From Planctomycetia bacterium (GTDB lineage: Bacteria > Planctomycetota > UBA1135 > GCA-002686595): a stretch of DNA of 27,616 nucleotides. Under the pieces are notes generated by a model that saw only the letters and a program-made list of their open reading frames with translations, was not told the origin of the DNA and did not search any database. The stretch is taken from contig SXKQ01000116.1 of NCBI GenBank assembly GCA_005778045.1, positions 1 through 27,616 of the forward strand. The letters run 5' to 3'. The position numbers and the translations under genes are program-made. This document shows, piece after piece, positions 1-7,427 of this stretch. How positions within the stretch are numbered: the first letter of the stretch is position 1; the number at the start of each line of letters is the position of its first letter.

Positions 1-604
1 CGATGGCGCGCGTGGCGCGCTCGCAGCGCTCGCGGCCGAGGGCGCGACGCGCGAGGATGCCGCCGAGCGGCAGGGGCGAGGCCGTGGTGCTCTCCCACAG
101 CGCGCCGAGGTCGAGCTCGAGGCGCAGGCCCTGCTCGCGGTAGGTGAAGCGGCCCTCGTGGATGCACACGCCGAGGTCGGCCTCGCCGCGGTGCAGGGCG
201 GGCATGATCGCGTTGAAGACCGTGTGGCGCAGCTCGCCGCGGCCGGGCTGCAGGAGGCGCCAGAGCAAAGCGGCGGTGGTGTGCTCGCCGGGCGCGAGGA
301 CGCGCGGGTGAGCGGGCAGGGGCGCGTCCGGGCGCGCGAGCACCACCGGGCCGACGCCGTAGCCGATGGCCGAGCCCGCGGGCAGAACGAGCGTGTCGGG
401 GCCGGCCTGCAGCGCGGCGGCGAAGCTCGCCTTCGCGACATCGAACTCGCCCGCGAGCCAGCGCTCGTTCAGGGTCTGGACGTCGCACAGCTCGACCTGC
501 CAGTCGAAGCCCTGCGGGTCGCTCGCTCGCGCGAGCAGGCCGTGGAAGGCATAGGTGTCGTTGGGGCAGGTCGAGATGCCCAAACGCAGGGGCTCGCGGC
601 TCAT
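1..604 (-). CDS. mqnD: 1,4-dihydroxy-6-naphthoate synthase MqnD (5' part; cut by window edge)
   Basis: This is the amino-terminal ~201 residues of MqnD, the enzyme that converts cyclic dehypoxanthinyl futalosine to 1,4-dihydroxy-6-naphthoate in the futalosine route to menaquinone. The start is the ATG at 604-602. Residues 8-17 read LGISTCPNDT followed by YAFHGLL, the MqnA/MqnD family signature in its MqnD form. Further motifs are VAKASFAA near residue 50, a gly-rich SAIGYGVGPVV stretch, and PLPLGGI near the window edge. The family is usually about 270-280 residues, so about a quarter lies outside the window. The start overlaps the stop of mqnB in an ATGA, so the two are probably translated as a coupled pair. 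MqnA is the nearest relative, but the CPNDT motif and the mqnB neighbour favour MqnD. Confidence 0.88.
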   Translation of the reverse strand, partial: MSREPLRLGISTCPNDTYAFHGLLARASDPQGFDWQVELCDVQTLNERWLAGEFDVAKASFAAALQAGPDTLVLPAGSAIGYGVGPVVLARPDAPLPAHPRVLAPGEHTTAALLWRLLQPGRGELRHTVFNAIMPALHRGEADLGVCIHEGRFTYREQGLRLELDLGALWESTTASPLPLGGILARRALGRERCERATRAI

Positions 605-1272
605 CGCGCGAAGCCGTGGTCGGCGTGGAGCAGTGCGAGGGCGCGCTCGCGGGCGGCGGAGAGCGCGGCCGGGATGCGCCAGTGGTCGGGGCGGCGGTCG
701 CCGACGGCGTTGGAGATGCCGCGCACGATGCAGAGCGGAATGCCGGCCATGGCGCAGGCGGTGGCGACGGCGAAACCCTCCATGTCCTCGGCCTCGGCGT
801 CGGGGAAGCGCTCGCGGCGCAGGGCGGCTTGCCGCGCGTCGGCGGAGGCGGCGGTCGTGGTGAGCAGCAGGCGTGCGCGATCGGGGGCGGTGCTCGCGAG
901 CGGCAGGTGGTCAAAAATCGCGGGCGCGCCGGTATCGCTCGCCGGCCACTGCGGGAAGCCGAGCGCGCGCGGGGCGATCAGGCTCGCGCCCTCGCCGACG
1001 CCGATGCCCTCGATGGCGCAGGCGTCGAACTCGAGCGCGCTGCCGATGGGGTGGCGGGCGGTGTCGTAGGCGCCGGCGATGCCGACGAGCAGCACGCGGG
1101 CGGGGCGCAGGCGCGCAAGCAGCGCGGCGGTGCGGGCGGCGGCCGCGACAGGGCCGAAGCCGCAGGTCGCGACCAGCGCGAGGCCGGGCGGAAAGCCGCC
1201 CTCGTCGCAGAGACGGCGCAGCTCGAGCTCGGTGGGGACGAGCAGCAGGATCGGGTCGCCGCGCAGGCTCAT
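601..1272 (-). CDS. mqnB: Futalosine hydrolase MqnB
   Basis: Encodes 223 residues of the nucleoside phosphorylase/hydrolase superfamily. Futalosine hydrolase removes the hypoxanthine base of futalosine to give dehypoxanthinyl futalosine, upstream of MqnC and MqnD in menaquinone synthesis. Visible motifs are GFGPVAAA near residue 37, LVGIAGAY near 61, AEDMEGFAVA near 175 with the substrate-binding DMEG, and VRGISNAVGDR near 196 followed by a Trp, which is the futalosine hydrolase form of the base-binding loop. The ATG at 1272 was chosen because the reading further upstream is low-complexity Arg/Pro/Ala sequence with no family similarity. No Shine-Dalgarno is visible before it. MTA/SAH nucleosidase is the alternative family, but the overlap with mqnD settles the assignment. 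Confidence 0.87.
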   Translation of the reverse strand: MSLRGDPILLLVPTELELRRLCDEGGFPPGLALVATCGFGPVAAAARTAALLARLRPARVLLVGIAGAYDTARHPIGSALEFDACAIEGIGVGEGASLIAPRALGFPQWPASDTGAPAIFDHLPLASTAPDRARLLLTTTAASADARQAALRRERFPDAEAEDMEGFAVATACAMAGIPLCIVRGISNAVGDRRPDHWRIPAALSAARERALALLHADHGFAR

Positions 1273-1587
1273 AGGAGAGATGGTGTAGCCCGCGGAGAGG
1301 GCGCGTGGAAGGGCATGGGGGCCGGGAGCGCGCGGGAGGGCCGGGCGCTTGCGGGCCAGGCGGCTCGGGGCGGTTGGTGGGGCGGGCGGTTGGTGGGGCG
1401 GGCGATTGGCGGGCGCGACGCGAGGGCGGGCGTGCGCGAGGAAGGTTGCGGAGCAAGGCAGGTCGCGGAGCGAGGGCGGGCGTGGGGCGTGGCTGCTCAC
1501 GGGGCGGGCGGAAGGGCTTGCGAGCAGTGCGAGTCGTGAGCGGATGTGTGCGAGGGCGGATGCGGCGGGGCCGCTAGGCTCTGCGCG
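1273..1587. other. G-rich divergent intergenic region
   Basis: A 315-bp spacer between the divergent mqnB (minus) and MFS permease (plus) genes. The plus strand is extremely G-rich and T-poor. It holds the tandem 16-mer reported separately and a further run of GCGGAGC/GCGAGG-like words up to about 1490. Reading frames cross it on both strands, but they are Arg/Gly/Ala low-complexity translations without family motifs. No convincing -35/-10 pair or terminator is visible. It must hold both promoters. Confidence 0.6.
1370..1413 (+). repeat. Tandem 16-mer with G-quadruplex potential
   Basis: The unit gcggttggtggggcgg occurs twice without change (1370-1385 and 1386-1401). A degraded third copy begins at 1402 (gcgattggcggg). 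G-tracts of three or more fall at 1379-1382, 1384-1386, 1395-1398, 1400-1402 and 1411-1413, with loops of 1, 8, 1 and 8 bases. This could fold as a G-quadruplex on the plus strand. It lies about 100 bp upstream of the mqnB start. Confidence 0.7.
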
Positions 1588-2919
1588 ATGGTGCGGGGAG
1601 CAAGTTGGCTGGCGCGCATGGGCCTCGGACGGCCGGAGCTGCGGGCGTGGGCGCTCTACGACTGGGCCAACTCGGCCTTCTTCACCACCGTCGTGACGGC
1701 CGTGTTCCCGATCTACTACCGCGAGGTCGCCGCGGCGGGGGAGGAGGGCGTGCTCGAAAGCTACAGCTCGCTCACCACGTGGGCCATGGTGGCGATCGCG
1801 CTGGTGGGGCCGTTCCTCGGCGCGCTGGCGGACACGTCGGCGCGCAAGAAGCCGCTGATGGCGGCGTTTCTCGTGCTCGGCGTGCTGGCGACGGCGGGGC
1901 TGTGGTTCGTGGGGCAGGGCGACTGGCGACTCGGCTCGGCGCTGTTCGTGCTCGGCAACGTGGGCGTGGCGGGGAGCTTCCTGTTCTACGACGCGCTGCT
2001 GCCCGCGGTGGCGCGCGAGGACGAGCTCGACCGCGTGTCGACGGCGGCCTACGCGCTCGGCTACTTGGGCGGCGGCGTGCTGCTCGCGGCCAACCTCGCG
2101 TGGATACTGAAGCCCGAGTGGTTCGGGATGGAGAGCGGGTCGACGCTGCCGGTGCGGCTCGCGTTCCTGAGCGTCGCGGCGTGGTGGGCCCTCTTCGCAC
2201 TGCCCTTGTTCCTGCGCGTGAAGGAGCCGCCACGCGCGTACGAGTCCGACGAGCGGCCGGGTGGGTCCAGCGTGCGCGACGCGCTGACGCGCATCTTGGA
2301 GACGCTGCGCGAGATCCCGCGCTACCGCGACGCGTTCCTGCTCCTCTTCGCGATGCTCGCCTATAACGACGGCATCAACACCATCATCCGGCTCGCGACG
2401 ATCTACGGCGCGGAGATCGGCCTCGGTGCGCAGCAGATGATCCCGGCGATCCTGCTCGTGCAATTCGTCGGCGTGCCGTGCGCGTTCGGCTTCGGCTGGC
2501 TCGCGGGGCGCATCGGACCCAAGCGCGCGGTGATGGCGGGCGTGCTCGTCTATTTCGGCATCACCGGGCTCGCGTGGCGCATGGCGAGTCCCGAGGAGAC
2601 GCACAAGGTCGAGCTGTTCTATGCGCTCGCGGTCGGCGTGGCGCTCGTGATGGGCGGCTGCCAGGCGCTCACGCGCTCGATGTTCGCGAGCATGGTGCCC
2701 GCGCACAAGGCGGGCGAGTTCTTCGGCCTGTTCGGCGTGCTCGAGCGCTGCTCCGCGATCCTCGGACCGCTGTGCTTCGGCCTCGCCATCTCGTGGACGG
2801 GGGAGCAGCGCGCGGGAGTCGTGCCGCTGTTCGGCTTCTTCGCGCTCGGAGCGCTGCTACTCTCGAAGGTCGATCTCGAGCGCGGGCGTCGCGTTGCGCG
2901 CGAGGCTAGTAGCCGGTGA
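1588..2919 (+). CDS. MFS transporter, Atg22/UMF1 family
   Basis: A 443-residue polytopic membrane protein with about 12 hydrophobic segments. The opening LRAWALYDWANSAFFTTV (residues ~16-33) is the hallmark of the UMF1/Atg22-like branch of the major facilitator superfamily. Other family features are GPFLGALADTSARKKPLM near residue 75, a loop between TM2 and TM3 rich in small residues, and a second-half GFGWLAGRIGPKRAV near residue 305. Bacterial members are annotated as putative effluxers and the substrate is unknown; the yeast relative exports amino acids from the vacuole. The start at ATG 1588 is tentative; 1546 and 1618 are alternatives and none has a strong Shine-Dalgarno. Its last 14 bp overlap the convergent lipocalin gene, so no room is left for a terminator between them. 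Confidence 0.85.
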   Translation: MVRGASWLARMGLGRPELRAWALYDWANSAFFTTVVTAVFPIYYREVAAAGEEGVLESYSSLTTWAMVAIALVGPFLGALADTSARKKPLMAAFLVLGVLATAGLWFVGQGDWRLGSALFVLGNVGVAGSFLFYDALLPAVAREDELDRVSTAAYALGYLGGGVLLAANLAWILKPEWFGMESGSTLPVRLAFLSVAAWWALFALPLFLRVKEPPRAYESDERPGGSSVRDALTRILETLREIPRYRDAFLLLFAMLAYNDGINTIIRLATIYGAEIGLGAQQMIPAILLVQFVGVPCAFGFGWLAGRIGPKRAVMAGVLVYFGITGLAWRMASPEETHKVELFYALAVGVALVMGGCQALTRSMFASMVPAHKAGEFFGLFGVLERCSAILGPLCFGLAISWTGEQRAGVVPLFGFFALGALLLSKVDLERGRRVAREASSR

Positions 2920-4021
2920 GCTCGACGAAGCCGCGGCCGGAGACGGCGCGCGCGTCGCGCGTGCCGCTCACGCGCACGGCCCCTTCCCAGTAGCGCACGG
3001 CGACGCGCAGCTCGCAGTCGGCGACGAGCGGCTCGACTTCGCACGCGAGCCCCAGCGCGGGAATCTCGATCGACCAGCGCGACGGATAGCTCGCCCCGCT
3101 TGGGGGACTCGTCCAGCGAGCGGTCTCGCGCAGCGTGAACTCGCTTGAACTGAGCGAGCGCGGCTCGGCGCCGTTGCGCGTGAACACGGCGCTGCTGAAG
3201 GGATCGAGGCTGCCGTCGGAGCGGCGCATGCGGTACAGCATCAGCTCGGAGCCATCGTCGAGGCGCAGCGCGAACCAGTCCCAGCCGACTTGTCCCTCTT
3301 CAAGCGCGCTTGTCGACCACTCGCGATCGAACCACGACTCGCCGGTGACTGCGCGACGTTCGCCGCGTAGGGCGAGAGTGCCTTCGGAACGCAGGCGCGG
3401 GATCGAGTAGTAGTACGATGCGTTTCCGGGTGCCGCGCCTTTGCGCGAGAGTCCGCGCTCGCCCTGCTTCACGAGCGCGCTGGCCGAACGAAGTGCGAGA
3501 TCGAGCTCGAGGTCGCCATCCTGCGCGCGCAGGCGAATGTTGCCCGCGTCGAGATCACCTTCGACGCTCCAGTCGCGCAACCACACGCGCCATGGCGTCG
3601 CGCGCGCGCCTGCGAGGTCGAGAGCGCCGCGCTCGAATCGCTCGCGCGCCTCGAACGTGCCCTTCCTCGCGTCGGCGAGCGTGAAATGCGCCATGTAGAT
3701 GTCCTGCGCGGCCCACGCCGAGTCGAGCGCAGGAGGGTCGGGTGCGAGCGCGCGGCGGAAGAACGTCAACTGGTAGCCAAACTCGTGACCCGTGGCATCG
3801 GCGAGCGTGCCCGTGAAGTACCACCACTCCGTCTGGAAGCCCGGGTGCGGGCCGTGATCGGCGGGGAACGAGAATTCGCGCGGCTCCAACGCGCGCTCGA
3901 AGCGCGGATCGGCCGGAGCAGAGAGCAGGTCGCCGACGTCGAGCGAGGCACGCACGCTCTCGCGCTCGTCCGAGCAGGCAGCGAGGAGGGCGAGCAGCAA
4001 GAAGGCGAGATGGACGCGCAT
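2906..4021 (-). CDS. AttH/CrtC-like lipocalin-domain lipoprotein
   Basis: A 371-residue lipoprotein. The N-terminus has a short positive start, the hydrophobic run HLAFLLLALL and the lipobox LAAC, so it should be lipid-anchored. Near residue 55-90 it reads FPADHGPHPGFQTEWWYFTG and then FGYQLTFFRRAL, the conserved opening of the AttH / secreted-hydrolase (COG5621) family. It ends in YWEGAVRVSG...GRGFVELTGY, the conserved C-terminal strand pair of the same family. The fold is a double lipocalin-like barrel related to carotenoid 1,2-hydratase, but most members have no known ligand. The ATG at 4021 shares one base with the permease stop (TGATG) and gives the lipoprotein signal directly. An ATG 48 bp upstream would hide the signal peptide. 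Operon partners are an ABC permease and ATPase, the same arrangement as attE-attH of Agrobacterium. Confidence 0.88.
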   Translation of the reverse strand: MRVHLAFLLLALLAACSDERESVRASLDVGDLLSAPADPRFERALEPREFSFPADHGPHPGFQTEWWYFTGTLADATGHEFGYQLTFFRRALAPDPPALDSAWAAQDIYMAHFTLADARKGTFEARERFERGALDLAGARATPWRVWLRDWSVEGDLDAGNIRLRAQDGDLELDLALRSASALVKQGERGLSRKGAAPGNASYYYSIPRLRSEGTLALRGERRAVTGESWFDREWSTSALEEGQVGWDWFALRLDDGSELMLYRMRRSDGSLDPFSSAVFTRNGAEPRSLSSSEFTLRETARWTSPPSGASYPSRWSIEIPALGLACEVEPLVADCELRVAVRYWEGAVRVSGTRDARAVSGRGFVELTGY

Positions 4022-6567
4022 CACTCGCCTCGCAGGGTCTGGGCCGGGGAGAGCCGCGCCATGCGCCACGCGGGATAGGCACCGGCGATCAGCGCGGACG
4101 CTAGCGCGATCGCGAAGGTCTCGGCGAGCACGCGCGGCGAGATCTGGATGTCGAGCGTCCAGCCAAACGAGCGCGCGTTGATCACAAGGATCAGCACCAT
4201 CGCAACGGCGATGCCGATGGGTACCGCGAACAGGCCCGCGAGAGCTCCGAGCAGGCCAGTCTGGCCCAGCACGACGCGCTTGAGGCCGGCTGGAGAGAGG
4301 CCGATCGCGCGCAGCACGCCCATCTCACGCTCGCGCTCGAGCTCCATCGCGAGCAGCGCTCCGACGACGCCGAGGATCGCCACCACGCCCGCGAGCAAAC
4401 GCAGCACGCGCGTCACCGAGAACGTGCGATCGAAGACCTCCATCGACGCGGCGACGAGCTCCTCGCCCGAGCGCACTTTCACGATGTCGCCCTCGGCCAC
4501 CGACGCGCGCAGGTCCGCGATCGTCGCGCCGAGGTCGCTACCAGGCTCGAGGAACAGGCCGAGCGCGCTGATGCGTGCATCGTTCCAGCCACGCAACCAC
4601 GTCTCGCGCGAGAGCAACGCCCAGCCTTGGTCTGAAGAGTAGTCGCGGAACACGCCGAGCACCTCGAACGGTCGCACTCCGTTGGCGGTGCGCACGTCGA
4701 GCGTCGAGCCGGGTTGCAGCGAGCGATGGCGGGCGAGCGATTCGCTCACGATCAGAGTGTCGCGCTCCGTGAACAAGGACCAGACGCGCGCCGGATCGCC
4801 TGCGAGGAAGCGGTAGGCGTCGCGGCTGCGCGGGTGCAGCGCAGCGGCGGTGGCGAACACTTTGTCGCCCGACGCGAGCTCGAGGTCGATGTCGCGAAAG
4901 GTGGTGCTGCCGCGCACGCGCGCGTCGGAGCTCATGCGCGTCACGAGCTCGTCGGACAGCACGGCGGATTCGCGGTTGGAGAACGTGCTCGGGCTCGAGA
5001 TGTAGACGTCGGCGACCAGTGTCGTGTCGAGCCAGCTCACGACAGTCGAGCGGAAGCTGTCGACGAGGATTCCCATGCCTGCGGTCGCGGAGAGCGCGAC
5101 GGCGAGGGCCGCGATGGCGACGGAGCTGCGCGCGAGATGACTGGTGATGCCGCGCGTGGCGATGCGGCCGAGGCTGCCTGCGAGCAGGCCCGCGACAGGC
5201 GCGATCAAGCGGCAGAGGAGCGTCGTCGCGCCGGGCACGAGGAGCGCGGCGGCGAAGAGCATCAGGAACAGCGCCGCGAAGCCCAGCGGCAAGTTCTGAC
5301 CGGAAGCCTGGAGCAGCGCGATCGAGCCCGCGCCGGCGAGCAGGCCGAACAGCGCCAGCCACCCAATGCGGGCGCGCAGGCGTGACTCCTGTGCAGCGCG
5401 GTCGAGGATCGCGCGCGGAGCGGTGCTCATCGCGTCGAGGGCGGGGAACATGGCTCCGAGCAGCGTGGCACCGATGCCGAGCGCGGCCGCCTCGGCTAGG
5501 ACCTCGGGCTCGAGACTCAACTCGCGCACGCTGACGACGTAGTAGAGGTCGTTGATCGTCTGCGTCACGAGCTTCACGAGCGCTTGCGCGAGCAGCATGC
5601 CGAGTCCAAGCCCCAGCGCCGTTCCGAGCGCACCGATGGCGAGCGCCTCCGCGCATACAAGGCGAAACAGCTCGCCACGCGTCGCGCCGATCGAGCGCAG
5701 CGTGCCCCACAAGGGCCGCCGTTGCACCACGGCGAAGGTCATCGTGTTGTAGACAAGGAACACGCCGACGAGCAGCGCGAGGAAGCCGAGCGCGCGCAGG
5801 TTGATGTCGAAGGCGCGCGTCATGCCCGCGAGCGTCTCGGAGCGGCGCGAGGCGGGTTCGACGGCGCAGCTCGCGGGCAGCAATCCGGAAATGCGCGAGA
5901 TGGCCGCGCTTCGTTGCTGCTCGGAGGCGGGCAGGGCGAGGTCGATGCGGGTGAGCTGGCCCCGACTCCCCAGCATCGACTGCGCCGTGGAGATGTCGAC
6001 GAGCACCACATCGGCGAGAGCCGCGCTCGCGAGCTCGCCCTCCGGATCGACGAGACCGGCAAGGCGCACGGATCGACGCTGGCTGCCGACGAGGAAGACG
6101 AGCTCGTCGCCGATCTTCGCGCCCAACTCGCCCGCGGTCGTGCGCGAGAGCCACGCTCCGTCGCCGCGCAGCAACGCGGCGCCATCGAAGCCATCCGAAG
6201 CGCTGGTGTAGGCACGGAACGGTCCTTCCGCGAACGGGTCGACGCCGAGCAGGTCGAGCGTGCGCGAGGAGGGGGAGACGAGCGCGAGGGAGCGCTGCAC
6301 GACAGGCGCCGCGGGCGGAAGCCCGCTCTCGAGCGCGAGCGCGGCGTACGCCTCTTCCGGAACGGAGGGCGTCCCGCGTACCACGTGCGTCGCCGAACCG
6401 GAGAGCGCGCGCGTGGCGAGCTCGAATGAGCGTCGCGCGCTCGCGCCGGCCGTGTCGATGCCCACCACAACGGCCACGCCCACGGCGACACCGAGGATCG
6501 CGAGCACGAGCTGGGCGGGGTGGCGCGAGAGATAACGCAGGCTCGCGCGCGAGAGCAGCGAGATCAC
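4021..6567 (-). CDS. ABC transporter permease with two FtsX/MacB-type domains
   Basis: An 848-residue inner-membrane permease. It has an N-terminal membrane anchor (YLSRHPAQLVLAILGVAVG, residues ~13-31) and a large extracytoplasmic domain. A first FtsX core follows, around residues 265-400, with VYNTMTFAVVQRR and the coupling-helix text TLRSIGATRGELF. After a central membrane block comes a second periplasmic domain, and then a C-terminal FtsX core with EREREMGVLRAIGLSPAGLKR. The protein ends in AYPAWRMARLSPAQTLRGE, the usual tail of this family. Such permeases move substrate from the periplasmic side (lipoproteins, lipids or hydrophobic compounds) rather than across the inner membrane. The start codon is GTG at 6567, overlapping the ATPase stop in a GTGA. 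The 3' end overlaps the lipocalin gene by one base, so the three form one transcript. Confidence 0.9.
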   Translation of the reverse strand: MISLLSRASLRYLSRHPAQLVLAILGVAVGVAVVVGIDTAGASARRSFELATRALSGSATHVVRGTPSVPEEAYAALALESGLPPAAPVVQRSLALVSPSSRTLDLLGVDPFAEGPFRAYTSASDGFDGAALLRGDGAWLSRTTAGELGAKIGDELVFLVGSQRRSVRLAGLVDPEGELASAALADVVLVDISTAQSMLGSRGQLTRIDLALPASEQQRSAAISRISGLLPASCAVEPASRRSETLAGMTRAFDINLRALGFLALLVGVFLVYNTMTFAVVQRRPLWGTLRSIGATRGELFRLVCAEALAIGALGTALGLGLGMLLAQALVKLVTQTINDLYYVVSVRELSLEPEVLAEAAALGIGATLLGAMFPALDAMSTAPRAILDRAAQESRLRARIGWLALFGLLAGAGSIALLQASGQNLPLGFAALFLMLFAAALLVPGATTLLCRLIAPVAGLLAGSLGRIATRGITSHLARSSVAIAALAVALSATAGMGILVDSFRSTVVSWLDTTLVADVYISSPSTFSNRESAVLSDELVTRMSSDARVRGSTTFRDIDLELASGDKVFATAAALHPRSRDAYRFLAGDPARVWSLFTERDTLIVSESLARHRSLQPGSTLDVRTANGVRPFEVLGVFRDYSSDQGWALLSRETWLRGWNDARISALGLFLEPGSDLGATIADLRASVAEGDIVKVRSGEELVAASMEVFDRTFSVTRVLRLLAGVVAILGVVGALLAMELEREREMGVLRAIGLSPAGLKRVVLGQTGLLGALAGLFAVPIGIAVAMVLILVINARSFGWTLDIQISPRVLAETFAIALASALIAGAYPAWRMARLSPAQTLRGE

Positions 6568-7274
6568 GCGCGCGCGCTCCGGGCTCGCGGGCCGAGGCGA
6601 CCGTCGTGGAGCTCGAGCACGCGGTCGCCGATGGACTCGGCCTCGGCGCTGTGCGTGACCATCAGGAGCGTCTTGCCGCTCGGGCGCAGGAGGCGCGTGA
6701 ATAGGTCGAGGACGGCGTGCGCGTTGTGGTCGTCGAGGTTACCGGTGGGCTCGTCCGCCAGCACAAGCTCCGGGTCGTGGACGAGCGCGCGCGCCACGGC
6801 GGCGCGCTGCTGCTCGCCACCCGAGAGGCGGTCGGGAAACTTGGCGCGCAGGTCCGCGAGCCCGACGGCGTCGAGGAGCTCGAGCGCGCGTCGGCGACCG
6901 GCGGCGTCGAGCGTGCCGCACAGCTCGAGCGGCAGGAGCAGGTTCTCCTCGATCGTGAGCGTGGGGAGCAGATTGAAGAACTGGAACACGAGCCCGATCT
7001 TGCGGCGGCGCACATCCGTGCGGCGCTCCTCGCTCGCGCGGCTCATGTCCTCCCCGAACAGCAACACCTGGCCTTCCGTAGGCAGGTCGATTCCCGACAG
7101 CACGTGGATCAGCGACGACTTGCCGCTGCCGCTGCGGCCCATGAGCACCGCGAACTCCCCGCGCGCAAGCTCGAGATCGATCCCGTGCAGCACCTCGCGG
7201 GTGCGATCGACCTCGACGTCGCTCTTCTTCACGCCGCGCAGGACGGCGACCGGTGGGGGGCTCGGGTGGGGCAT
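6564..7274 (-). CDS. ABC transporter ATP-binding protein (LolD/MacB type)
   Basis: A 236-residue ATPase. Motifs in order are Walker A GRSGSGKSSL, Q-loop VFQFFNLLPTLT, signature LSGGEQQR, Walker B ELVLADEPTGNLD and the H-loop VTHSAEAE. LPTLTIEEN and ADEPTGNLD are typical of the LolD/MacB/FtsE class that pairs with FtsX-type permeases, which matches the next gene. The start is uncertain. ATG 7274 puts the family core VAVLRGV a few residues from the N-terminus. ATG 7313 would add 13 residues encoded over a perfect hairpin at 7284-7302. Neither has a Shine-Dalgarno. It is the first gene of the ATPase-permease-lipocalin operon and probably energises movement of a hydrophobic cargo handled by the lipocalin lipoprotein. 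Confidence 0.9.
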   Translation of the reverse strand: MPHPSPPPVAVLRGVKKSDVEVDRTREVLHGIDLELARGEFAVLMGRSGSGKSSLIHVLSGIDLPTEGQVLLFGEDMSRASEERRTDVRRRKIGLVFQFFNLLPTLTIEENLLLPLELCGTLDAAGRRRALELLDAVGLADLRAKFPDRLSGGEQQRAAVARALVHDPELVLADEPTGNLDDHNAHAVLDLFTRLLRPSGKTLLMVTHSAEAESIGDRVLELHDGRLGPRARSARA

Positions 7275-7283
7275 CGGGGCGTG

Positions 7284-7302
7284 CGAACGCCTCAGGCGTT
7301 CG
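7284..7302. repeat. Perfect hairpin upstream of the ABC operon
   Basis: An 8-bp perfect inverted repeat (cgaacgcc / ggcgttcg) with a 3-base loop. It sits 10 bp upstream of the preferred ATPase start at 7274, or inside the first codons if 7313 is used. It could be an operator or an mRNA leader hairpin limiting initiation. Confidence 0.6.
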
Positions 7303-7392
7303 TGGGCCTCCATCGAGCAGATTCAAGAACCGCCAGAATCGCGCTCCAGCGACGGAAGGCTAGTCCTTGCGCTCGAGCGAGCCATCTTCGAC

Positions 7393-7411
7393 CGATCCGG
7401 CATCCGGATCG
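7393..7411 (-). terminator. Hairpin downstream of the DUF1592-DUF1552 operon
   Basis: An 8-bp perfect stem (cgatccgg / ccggatcg) with a 3-base loop, 16 bp past the TAG stop of the DUF1552 gene. There is no T-tract after the stem on the minus strand, so it is either a weak or factor-assisted terminator or an mRNA-stabilising hairpin. Confidence 0.4.
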
Positions 7412-7427
7412 CGCGCGGGCAGCCATT

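Noticed and set aside
601..1272. Assignment of mqnB as MTA/SAH nucleosidase
   Set aside because: The VRGISNAVGDR...W loop and overlap with mqnD fit futalosine hydrolase.
2906..4021. Assignment as a carotenoid 1,2-hydratase (CrtC)
   Set aside because: The fold family is shared, but no carotenoid genes are nearby and the ABC operon context fits the AttH branch better.
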